Source: Aquabacterium sp.
GTDB taxonomy: Bacteria; Pseudomonadota; Gammaproteobacteria; Burkholderiales; Burkholderiaceae_C
Direction of reading: 5' to 3'
DNA length: 8,298 bases
NCBI GenBank assembly: GCA_030654555.1
Contig: JAURXG010000467.1
Span: 1 to 8,298 of the forward strand
Each line of letters starts with the position of its first letter. Within the stretch, counting starts at the first letter, position 1. The notes beneath the pieces were generated by a model that had not been told where the DNA came from, ran no database searches, and saw only the letters and a program-made list of their open reading frames with translations. Made by a program: the position numbers and the translations under genes. Below, piece by piece: positions 1 to 5,158 of the stretch.

Positions 1-12
1 CTCGGGGCCCGG

Positions 13-36
13 CCCAACGGCCCAACGGCCCAACGG
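13..36. repeat. Three tandem copies of an 8-bp unit (CCCAACGG)
   Basis: CCCAACGG occurs three times with no spacer, at 13-20, 21-28 and 29-36. The array ends where the hairpin at 37-58 begins. It looks like a slippage-type microsatellite in non-coding DNA; copy number may vary between strains. No function is implied. Confidence 0.85.
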
Positions 37-58
37 CGCCGGGCCCGCGCGCCCGGCG
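37..58. terminator. GC-rich hairpin, possible terminator of an upstream gene
   Basis: CGCCGGGC (37-44) and GCCCGGCG (51-58) form a perfect 8-bp stem with a 6-base loop. Such a stem could end transcription of a gene lying to the left. No T-run follows on either strand, so it is not a canonical intrinsic terminator, and chance pairing is easy in DNA this GC-rich. Confidence 0.3.
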
Positions 59-266
59 TGGCCGCGCCCGCAGCCACCACGCACCCAGGGGGTGCCCCAG
101 TGTTCGACATCGCACCGACACGCGCGGCCGGCGCCCCCAGACTGGCTGCTTGTACCCGCTGCGGCGCCGCCTGCGCCCTGGCAAGACCCCGCCGCCATGA
201 CCGATGGTCCGCGTCCGGGGACCCATGGGCAGGCGTTGGTGCTCCGTCAGCCAGTCCCGCAGGACT

Positions 267-273
267 GAGAAGG
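267..273 (+). promoter_or_regulatory. Ribosome binding site for the VWA lipoprotein
   Basis: GAGAAGG ends six bases before the ATG at 280. It is the reason for choosing that start over the GTG at 58, which has no comparable site. Confidence 0.6.
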
Positions 274-279
274 TCAGAC

Positions 280-1698
280 ATGAATCCGAAGAATCGACGC
301 CCCGCAACGGCGGCAGGCCGGCCGCCGCGTGCGCCCGGCCAGGGCAGGTCGGCCTGGTGGGCCGTGACGGCGATGGGCCTGATGCTCAGCGCCTGCGGCG
401 GTGGTGGTGGCGGCGGGTCCGACAGCGCTGCGCCGGCCGCGCTGGGCCTGGTCAAGGTGACGGTCAGCGACCTCTACGGCACCAAGGTGGCGGGCGCGAC
501 GGTGCAGGGGCCGCAGGGCCAGGTGACCACCGATGCGCTCGGCGTGGCGCTGGTGCCCATCAACTCGCCCGACGGCACCGCCGGCGTCACCATCTCGCAC
601 GCCACCTTCGTCGACAAGGTCCTGTCCGCCACCAGCACGGTGGGCCAGGTGGCCGAACTCAACGTCACGCTGGCCCGCGCCACCACGGCAGCCGGGGGCT
701 CGCTCAGCTCGCGCAGCGGCACCCTGCCCAGCGTCGACGGCACCGGCCGGCAGATGAGCTTCGAGATCGAACTGGTGGTGGTCGACGGCGACGCCAACCC
801 GATCACCGACCTGACCCAGGCCGACTTCACACTGCAGGCCTGCACCCCGAACCCGGCCACCCCCCAGGTCGACTGCGTGCGCGGCGCGGGCACCGACGTC
901 GACGTGGCCTATGCGCCGGCGGCCGCGATGCCCGAGGCGCTGATGGCGGTGGCCGGGCGCGCGGCACGGCCCTATGCGGCCGCGCTGCTGCTCGACCAGA
1001 GCGGCAGCATCCAGCAATCCGACCCCACCGGCGCGCGCCTGTTCTCCAGCAAGGCCTTCCTCAGCGGGTTGGGTGCCGACGACCAGGCTCTGCTGAGCGC
1101 TTTTGCCGGCGGCACCGATGCCCTGCTGCCGACCCGCCCGCTGACGCTTTATGCGCCGTTTCGCGCGCGGGCCGCCGTGAGTTCGTACTTTCCGACGCTG
1201 GATGCGCTGGCGCCCCTGGTCGGTGGCAACACGCCCTTGTACGCGTCGATCGACGCCCTGCGCCAGCACCTGGCCAGCGACGCGCCGGTCGGCCTGGCCA
1301 AGGCGATGGTCATCTTCACCGACGGTGCGGACACCGACTGCGGCGGCCCCGAGGCCTGCCGCGCGATCCGCGCGCAGACGATCCAGCGCGCCAACCAGGA
1401 CCAGGTGCAGCTGATCACGATCGGGCTGTCCAGCGGGGTGGACATCGCCGCGCTGGGTGAGCTGGCCAACCAGACCGGCGGTGCCCTGCTGTTTGCCGAC
1501 ACCGTGCAGCAGCTGCTGCCGCTGTACGGCAGCGTGGGCCGGCTGCTGAGCCAGAGCCTGCCGACCTACCGCCTGCGCTGGACGGTGCAGGCCGGTGCGG
1601 CAGGGGTGTTCCGCCCCGGGCATGCGCTGCTGGGCCGGGTGCAGGTCAGCGCCGGCGGCCGCCGCTTCGACGTGCCGTTCATCGTCGGCATCCCCTGA
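280..1698 (+). CDS. Lipoprotein with von Willebrand factor A (VWA) domain
   Basis: Predicted 472-residue lipoprotein, probably anchored in the cell envelope and exposed to periplasm or surface. A basic N-region (residues 1-23) and hydrophobic core lead to a lipobox L36-S-A-C39, with Cys39 the expected lipidation site, followed by seven glycines as a flexible linker. Residues about 56-135 resemble an Ig-like or carboxypeptidase-regulatory-like beta domain (VKVTVSDLYG..., GATVQG, TTDALG). Residues about 231-425 form the VWA domain with a complete MIDAS: D239-Q-S241-G-S243, T318 in a GNTPLY context, and D348 in FTDGAD. An intact MIDAS predicts divalent-metal-dependent ligand binding. Cysteine pairs near CTPNP/VDC and DTDC/EAC could form disulfides. 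The ATG at 280 is chosen for its ribosome binding site and the signal peptide directly after it. It stands alone, convergent with the DUF1499 gene. The ligand is unknown. Confidence 0.85.
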   Translation: MNPKNRRPATAAGRPPRAPGQGRSAWWAVTAMGLMLSACGGGGGGGSDSAAPAALGLVKVTVSDLYGTKVAGATVQGPQGQVTTDALGVALVPINSPDGTAGVTISHATFVDKVLSATSTVGQVAELNVTLARATTAAGGSLSSRSGTLPSVDGTGRQMSFEIELVVVDGDANPITDLTQADFTLQACTPNPATPQVDCVRGAGTDVDVAYAPAAAMPEALMAVAGRAARPYAAALLLDQSGSIQQSDPTGARLFSSKAFLSGLGADDQALLSAFAGGTDALLPTRPLTLYAPFRARAAVSSYFPTLDALAPLVGGNTPLYASIDALRQHLASDAPVGLAKAMVIFTDGADTDCGGPEACRAIRAQTIQRANQDQVQLITIGLSSGVDIAALGELANQTGGALLFADTVQQLLPLYGSVGRLLSQSLPTYRLRWTVQAGAAGVFRPGHALLGRVQVSAGGRRFDVPFIVGIP

Positions 1699-1741
1699 CC
1701 CCAACCCCGCGCTGACGCGGCCACCCGCCCGCACCCCCGCT

Positions 1742-1760
1742 GCCGGCGGCGCCCGCTGGC
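1742..1760 (+). terminator. Weak hairpin between convergent genes
   Basis: GCCGGCG (1742-1748) can pair with CGCTGGC (1754-1760) around a 5-base loop. The plus-strand RNA has one G-U pair, which becomes an A-C mismatch in the minus-strand RNA. It lies in the 75-base gap between the lipoprotein stop and the stop of the converging DUF1499 gene, a sensible place for a terminator. No T-run follows, so support is weak. Confidence 0.25.
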
Positions 1761-1773
1761 GGCCCTGCCCAGG

Positions 1774-2277
1774 CTAGCCGCCCGAGGCCAGCCGCGCGCG
1801 GATCGCCTCGATGCGCTGGCGTTTGACGTCGAAATCCTTGCGCCCGATGCGTGAGGCCGAGCGCACCTGGATCACGCCGGCGGCCGGGTCGGCCCAGAAC
1901 TCGGCGTCGTCGACAAAGCCCAGCCAGCGGGTGCTGAACTGCACGTAGAGGTAGTCGTCGCGCTGCGTCACCACGGTGGCGCCGGGCAGGCCCTGCACCA
2001 CGCTGCGCAGCCGGCCGATGGCCTCGGCCGGCGTGCCGTGCAGCGGCAGCGGGGCGATCATCGCGGCCTGCTGCATGCGGTGGCCGGCATGCAGCACGGC
2101 CTGGCTGGACACGCTGTTGGGGGTGATCGACGGCGGCTTCAACCGGCCGTCGGTCACGCCCAGCTGGGCCGGCGGCTGGCCGCGCAGGGCGCCCATCTGC
2201 CCCGCCAGCACCAGCGCCACGGCCAGCACCGCCGCCACGCCCAGCATCCAGGCGATCAACACCCGCAGCGCCCTCAC
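1774..2277 (-). CDS. DUF1499 family membrane-anchored protein
   Basis: A 167-residue protein with one N-terminal hydrophobic segment (about residues 5-26, LRVLIAWMLGVAAVLAVALV), likely an inner-membrane anchor or uncleaved signal. A DUF1499 domain follows (about 50-163). The domain's usual PNCVSSQ signature appears here as P53-N-S-V-S-S-Q59, with serine in place of the usual cysteine. The typical GFVDDxEF (120-127) and RSASRxG (139-145) blocks, and the closing pattern of basic residues then RxEAIRARL, are all present. Biochemical function of the family is not known to me. The start is GTG: no ATG, GTG or TTG lies upstream in frame back to the stop of the preceding gene at 2401. The GTG overlaps the stop of a small upstream ORF as GTGA, and no separate ribosome binding site is evident, so translation may be coupled. 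It is the last gene of the leftward run. Confidence 0.85.
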   Translation of the reverse strand: MRALRVLIAWMLGVAAVLAVALVLAGQMGALRGQPPAQLGVTDGRLKPPSITPNSVSSQAVLHAGHRMQQAAMIAPLPLHGTPAEAIGRLRSVVQGLPGATVVTQRDDYLYVQFSTRWLGFVDDAEFWADPAAGVIQVRSASRIGRKDFDVKRQRIEAIRARLASGG

Positions 2278-2372
2278 GCGGCCACCGCGGTGGCACCGGG
2301 CTCGGCGTTGGCGGTGCGCAGCGCCATGGGCGTGGCTCGGTTGGATCGGCGGCCGGGTGTCCGGGTGGGCAT
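2274..2372 (-). CDS. Possible small protein or leader peptide (32 aa)
   Basis: A short ORF starting with ATG at 2372, 28 bases after the stop of the secreted-protein gene. A good ribosome binding site (GAGGA) sits 8 bases before the ATG. Its TGA stop overlaps the GTG start of the DUF1499 gene by four bases (GTGA), a classic arrangement for translational coupling. The 32-residue product begins MPTRTPGRRSNRATP, is basic at its N-terminal half and Ala-rich at the end, and has no membrane segment or recognisable family. It may be a coupling leader that delivers ribosomes to DUF1499, a tiny functional protein, or a chance ORF. Codon third positions are G/C-rich, but so are those of the competing frame, so composition does not decide. 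Confidence 0.4.
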   Translation of the reverse strand: MPTRTPGRRSNRATPMALRTANAEPGATAVAA

Positions 2373-2380
2373 GGTCAGTC

Positions 2381-2385
2381 TCCTC
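2381..2385 (-). promoter_or_regulatory. Ribosome binding site before the small ORF
   Basis: On the minus strand GAGGA (within CCGAGGAGACTGACC) lies 8 bases before the ATG at 2372. It is the best ribosome binding site in the leftward run, and the DUF1499 GTG has none of its own. This suggests ribosomes may load here and reach DUF1499 by stop-restart at the GTGA overlap. Confidence 0.5.
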
Positions 2386-2400
2386 GGTGCCGGGGCACGG

Positions 2401-2994
2401 CTATTCGATGGTCAGGCGGTTGAAGAAGCGGGCGCCGGGCGCGATGTCGTCGCGCAGCGCGGGGCGAAACGGCGGCACGCCGGGCCGGTCGGGCGGCGCG
2501 CTGATGCGGTTGAGGTCCACCGCCTGCGGCCGGCCCTCGAAGCCGCGCGCGGTGGGCTGCAGCTGGAAGTACACGCCATTCCACAGCTTGGCGCCGAAAT
2601 CGGCCGGCGTCTTGAACATGAACAGCAGCGCATGCTCCAGCCAGGCCAGGTCGGTGGGACTCACCGTGCCCGGCTGCGGGTAGGGGTAGGGCACGTGGCA
2701 GAAGACCTCGGTGGCACTCTCCAGGCACTTGAACTCCTTCATCGACAGGAAGAAGTCCTTGAACGCCTCGTGCCGCAGTTGCAGCGTGAAGGCGCTGCGC
2801 CCGTCGGCCTGCGGCGTGAAGACCACCGTGCCCAGCGCCACCGCGCCGCCGTCGCGCTGGTGCAGCAGCAGCTGCCGGCTGCCCTGCAGCGGCTGGGCGG
2901 CGGCCGGCAGCGCAGCCGCCAGACTGCACAACAGGGCCGGCAACACCAGGCGCCAGGGGCGAGCTTGGGAGGCGGGGGGCGAGGCGGGGGGCAT
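2401..2994 (-). CDS. Secreted protein of unknown function
   Basis: A 197-residue protein I do not assign to a named family. It begins with a typical Sec signal peptide: a basic/polar N-region, a hydrophobic core WRLVLPALLCSLAAAL (about 14-29), and a likely cleavage after A31-A-A33 before Q34. The mature part is soluble-looking with no further membrane span. It contains two cysteines about nine residues apart (KCLE...VFCHVPYPYP) that could form a periplasmic disulfide, aromatic/proline-rich stretches, and a closing segment FFNRLTIE. The ATG at 2994 is used; no good ribosome binding site precedes it, and an in-frame GTG at 3024 is a weaker alternative. Residues 2-9 are a duplicated PPAS from a 12-bp direct repeat. 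It lies 41 bases after the aminotransferase stop in the same direction, so it is probably cotranscribed. Its role in that unit is unknown. Confidence 0.7.
   Translation of the reverse strand: MPPASPPASQARPWRLVLPALLCSLAAALPAAAQPLQGSRQLLLHQRDGGAVALGTVVFTPQADGRSAFTLQLRHEAFKDFFLSMKEFKCLESATEVFCHVPYPYPQPGTVSPTDLAWLEHALLFMFKTPADFGAKLWNGVYFQLQPTARGFEGRPQAVDLNRISAPPDRPGVPPFRPALRDDIAPGARFFNRLTIE
2969..2992. repeat. 12-bp direct repeat, two copies, at the 5' end of the secreted-protein gene
   Basis: GAGGCGGGGGGC occurs at 2969-2980 and again at 2981-2992, overlapping the start codon of the minus-strand secreted-protein gene. It encodes PPAS twice in the signal peptide N-region. It looks like a recent slippage duplication that keeps the reading frame. 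Confidence 0.8.
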
Positions 2995-3035
2995 GGACGA
3001 TCTGCTGGGCCAGCTTCGTTGCACCGGCCGGCCGG

Positions 3036-4229
3036 TCAATCGCCGTCGACCAGGCTGTCCACCGCCCGCTGCAGCGCACCCTGGCCGATGGGGATGCCCT
3101 GCACCTGCAGGGCGGCCTGCACCGCGCCCAGGCAGCCCAGGATGGTGGCGGCGTTGCTGTCGCCCAGGTGGCCGATGCGGAAGGCCTTGCCCTGCAGCGG
3201 GCCCAGGCCGCCGGCCAGCGCCACGCCGAAGCGGTTGCGCGCCACCGCGCGCAGCGCATCCACATCGGTGCCTTCGGGCACGCTGATGCTGGTGACCGAC
3301 ACCGAGCGGCTGGCCGGGTCCTGCGCGAAGAAGCCCAGCGCGCCGCCCTCGGCCCACACGCCCACGGCGGCCTGCACCGCGCGCGACAGGCGGCGGTGGC
3401 GGGCGAAGACTTCCTCGGCGCCTTCCAGCTCGATCAGCCCGAAGGCCGTGGCCAGGCCGGCCATCAGCGTCTGCGGCGGCGTGCCGCAGAACTTGCGGTA
3501 GCTCAGCGGGCTCTGGCGCAGCCGCCAGTCCCAGTAGAAGCGTGGCGCCGGGTTGCGCGCGGCCACCGCGGCGGCCTGTGCGTCCACCGCCAGCCAGCCC
3601 ACGCCGGGCGGCGTCATCAGGCCCTTCTGCGAGGCGCCCAGCACCACGTCGGCGCGCAGCTCGTGCATCGCCACGCGGGTGCAGCCGGCCGAGGCCACGG
3701 CATCGACCACCAGCAGCGCCGGGTGGCCGGTGGCGTCGATCGCCGCGCGCAGCGCGGCCATGTCGCTGGTGATGCCGCTGGCGGTGTCGGTGTGCACCGC
3801 GAACACCGCCACGATCTCGCGCGCCGCATCGTCGCGCAGTGCCTGTGCCACGTCGTCCAGGTTGATCGGCCAGCCCGGGTGCCAGGGCGTGCGCACCACG
3901 CGCCGGCCCAGTGCCTCGGTCTGCACCGCCCAGCTTTCGGAGAAGTGGCCGGTGCCCGGGATCAGCACCGCGGCGCCCGGCGGCAGCAGGTTCTCCACCG
4001 CCACCTCCCAGGCGCCATGGCCGTTGGTGGCGTAGAAGAACACGTCGGCCGTCTCGGTGTGCAGCAGCCGGCGCAGGCCGGCCTCGCAGGCGGCGATGGT
4101 CTCGTCGACGCGCGGATCGCCCATGTCCATCGGCTGGCGCGCCATCGCGTGCAGCACCTCGTCGGGCACCGGCGAGGGCCCGGGCGATTGCAGGAAGCGG
4201 CGGCCGGGGATGCGGGGGGAGGCGGTCAT
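3036..4229 (-). CDS. Class-V PLP-dependent aminotransferase, alanine/serine-glyoxylate aminotransferase-like
   Basis: A 397-residue cytosolic enzyme of fold-type I, class V, close to the serine-glyoxylate / alanine-glyoxylate aminotransferase group. These enzymes move an amino group from an amino acid to an oxo-acid such as glyoxylate or pyruvate. Visible landmarks in order: SPGPSPVP near the N-terminus (the family GPT/S-P-VP loop), TNGHGAWE (cofactor phosphate region), HTDTASGI (family HNETxTG-like), VVD176AV (Asp contacting the pyridine nitrogen), SQK202GL (Schiff-base lysine), and FR351IGHLGD near the C-terminus (substrate-carboxylate arginine and family signature). Length is normal and no key residue is missing. 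The start at 4229 is 17 bases after the dioxygenase stop, with no clear ribosome binding site, indicating one transcript. The exact substrate pair cannot be read from the sequence; ureidoglycine-glyoxylate and aminoethylphosphonate transaminases are related but unsupported alternatives. Confidence 0.88.
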   Translation of the reverse strand: MTASPRIPGRRFLQSPGPSPVPDEVLHAMARQPMDMGDPRVDETIAACEAGLRRLLHTETADVFFYATNGHGAWEVAVENLLPPGAAVLIPGTGHFSESWAVQTEALGRRVVRTPWHPGWPINLDDVAQALRDDAAREIVAVFAVHTDTASGITSDMAALRAAIDATGHPALLVVDAVASAGCTRVAMHELRADVVLGASQKGLMTPPGVGWLAVDAQAAAVAARNPAPRFYWDWRLRQSPLSYRKFCGTPPQTLMAGLATAFGLIELEGAEEVFARHRRLSRAVQAAVGVWAEGGALGFFAQDPASRSVSVTSISVPEGTDVDALRAVARNRFGVALAGGLGPLQGKAFRIGHLGDSNAATILGCLGAVQAALQVQGIPIGQGALQRAVDSLVDGD

Positions 4230-4246
4230 GGTGTGGGGGTCGAGGG

Positions 4247-5086
4247 TCAGCAGAAGCCGCGCAGCGGCAGCGCCGACCGCTGCAGCCAGTTGTGCGCGGC
4301 GTAGTCCGCACGGCCGTCGGTGGCGTGCAGCGTGTAGGCATGGCGCGAGCGATCGCTGCGGTTGGGCGCGCTCCAGTGCGGCAGCAGGCCCTGGAAGCAC
4401 ACCAGCGTGCCGGCGGCCACCTCCACCGGCACGGCGCTGCGGGTGTCCGGCCAGGGGGTGGCATCCAGCGCCTCCATGCGCACGGCATCACCTTCGCGCA
4501 CGAAGCGCTCGCGCAGCGGCCCGCGGTGCCCGCCCGGCTGCACCCACAGGCAGCCGTTGGCCTGGGTGGCGTCTTCCAGCGCGAACCAGAAGCCGGTGAC
4601 GGTGGACGGCGTGGTGTCGAAGAAGCTGGCGTCCTGGTGCCACTTCACCTCGCCGCCGATGCCCGGCTGCTTGAAGATGTACATCGACTGCCACAGCTGC
4701 GGTTGCTGCAGGCCCAGATCGCCCGCCAGCGCGGCCAGCGCCGGGCCGCGCGAAAAGCGCTGAAACACCGGGTCGAGGTCGTGCATCGCGTGGCCGATCT
4801 TGTTGATCGACAGCGCCTTGGCCTGGCGCAGCCGGCCGGCCTCGTCGAAGGCCTCTTCCTCGAAGAAGCACTGGATGCCCTCGGCCGAGGTCAGGAAGTC
4901 GGCGCCTGCCGCGCGCCGGGCCTGGTCGCTGGTGGAGAAGATCGCGCGGTGGCTGTCGGCGTCGAAAGCCTCGACGATCTGCAGCGCCCGCTGCCGCAGC
5001 GCGGCCACCTCGGCGTCGGACTTGAAGCCGGGCAGCACCAGGTAGCCTTCGGTCTGGTACAGCGCTTGCTGGTCGGGGGTGAGCAT
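4247..5086 (-). CDS. PhyH-family Fe(II)/2-oxoglutarate-dependent dioxygenase
   Basis: A 279-residue enzyme of the phytanoyl-CoA dioxygenase (PhyH) superfamily, which hydroxylates small molecules using iron, oxygen and 2-oxoglutarate. The N-terminus (LTPDQQALYQTEGYLVLPGF) is the usual family opening. The iron-binding triad is visible as H150-Q-D152 in KWHQDASFF and H237 in LLPHWSAP, with R248 eleven residues later (RSRHAYTLH) as the likely 2-oxoglutarate carboxylate ligand. FWFALEDAT and NGCLWVQPGGHR are further family blocks. All catalytic residues are intact and length is normal. It is first in the leftward run, followed after 17 bases by the aminotransferase, suggesting sequential action on one metabolite (inference). 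No ribosome binding site is evident before the ATG at 5086, so it may be leaderless or weakly initiated. The family covers ectoine hydroxylase, aminophosphonate dioxygenases and many unknowns; the substrate here is open. Confidence 0.88.
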   Translation of the reverse strand: MLTPDQQALYQTEGYLVLPGFKSDAEVAALRQRALQIVEAFDADSHRAIFSTSDQARRAAGADFLTSAEGIQCFFEEEAFDEAGRLRQAKALSINKIGHAMHDLDPVFQRFSRGPALAALAGDLGLQQPQLWQSMYIFKQPGIGGEVKWHQDASFFDTTPSTVTGFWFALEDATQANGCLWVQPGGHRGPLRERFVREGDAVRMEALDATPWPDTRSAVPVEVAAGTLVCFQGLLPHWSAPNRSDRSRHAYTLHATDGRADYAAHNWLQRSALPLRGFC

Positions 5087-5158
5087 CCGGCGATGATGCC
5101 ATTGCGGCCCACCCACCCGGGGGGGCTGCCCGCCGACCCGACCGAAGGAGCCCTGCCC
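5087..5158. promoter_or_regulatory. 72-base divergent intergenic region (dioxygenase / deaminase)
   Basis: This is the only gap between the leftward dioxygenase and the rightward deaminase, so promoters for both directions must lie here or inside the flanking genes. It contains a run of seven Gs and the deaminase ribosome binding site. I see no good -10/-35 pair or operator-like palindrome. The close divergent layout makes shared regulation possible, but no adjacent regulator gene is present. Confidence 0.35.
5144..5150 (+). promoter_or_regulatory. Ribosome binding site of the deaminase gene
   Basis: GAAGGAG lies 8 bases before the ATG at 5159. It decides the start over in-frame ATGs at 5093 and 5096, which would add about 22 Pro/Gly-rich residues absent from CodA. 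Confidence 0.8.

Larger units (their letters stand above)
1..279. other. Left-edge non-coding stretch upstream of the VWA lipoprotein gene
   Basis: I recognise no gene here. The plus frame of the lipoprotein gene stays open back to a GTG at 58, but the extra 74 residues are low-complexity Ala/Arg/Pro-rich sequence with no family resemblance. They would also bury the clear lipoprotein signal peptide inside the protein. The stretch holds a short 8-bp direct repeat array and a GC-rich hairpin at its left end (listed separately) and a ribosome binding site at its right end. No convincing sigma-70 promoter is visible, and whatever gene lies to the left is outside the window. Confidence 0.6.

Noticed and set aside
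58..279. N-terminal extension of the lipoprotein from GTG 58
   Set aside because: No ribosome binding site, and it would bury the signal peptide. The ATG at 280 has both.
274..1734. Long minus-strand open frame opposite the VWA lipoprotein
   Set aside because: The translation is Arg/Gly/His-rich with no motif, while the plus strand has lipobox and MIDAS.
2278..2403. Amber stop of the secreted protein lies in the same frame as DUF1499 with 41 open codons between, suggesting readthrough fusion
   Set aside because: An open run of 41 codons is unremarkable in GC-rich DNA. The two proteins have independent export/membrane signals and no readthrough context is recognisable.
2401..4491. Minus-strand frame of the secreted protein open far upstream, antisense-frame to the aminotransferase
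   Set aside because: The aminotransferase in the neighbouring frame has all family motifs. The signal peptide after the ATG at 2994 marks the real start.
3036..5086. Aminophosphonate pathway (PhnY-type dioxygenase with PhnW-type transaminase) or purine catabolism (PucG)
   Set aside because: Fold families match, but no phosphonatase, PhnZ, allantoin or urea genes are present, and the aminotransferase motifs fit the general serine/alanine-glyoxylate group. Too specific for the evidence.
5093..5158. N-terminal extension of the deaminase from ATG 5093 or 5096
   Set aside because: In frame, but the extra 20-22 residues are not CodA-like, and GAAGGAG is correctly placed for the ATG at 5159. With that start the length equals CodA.
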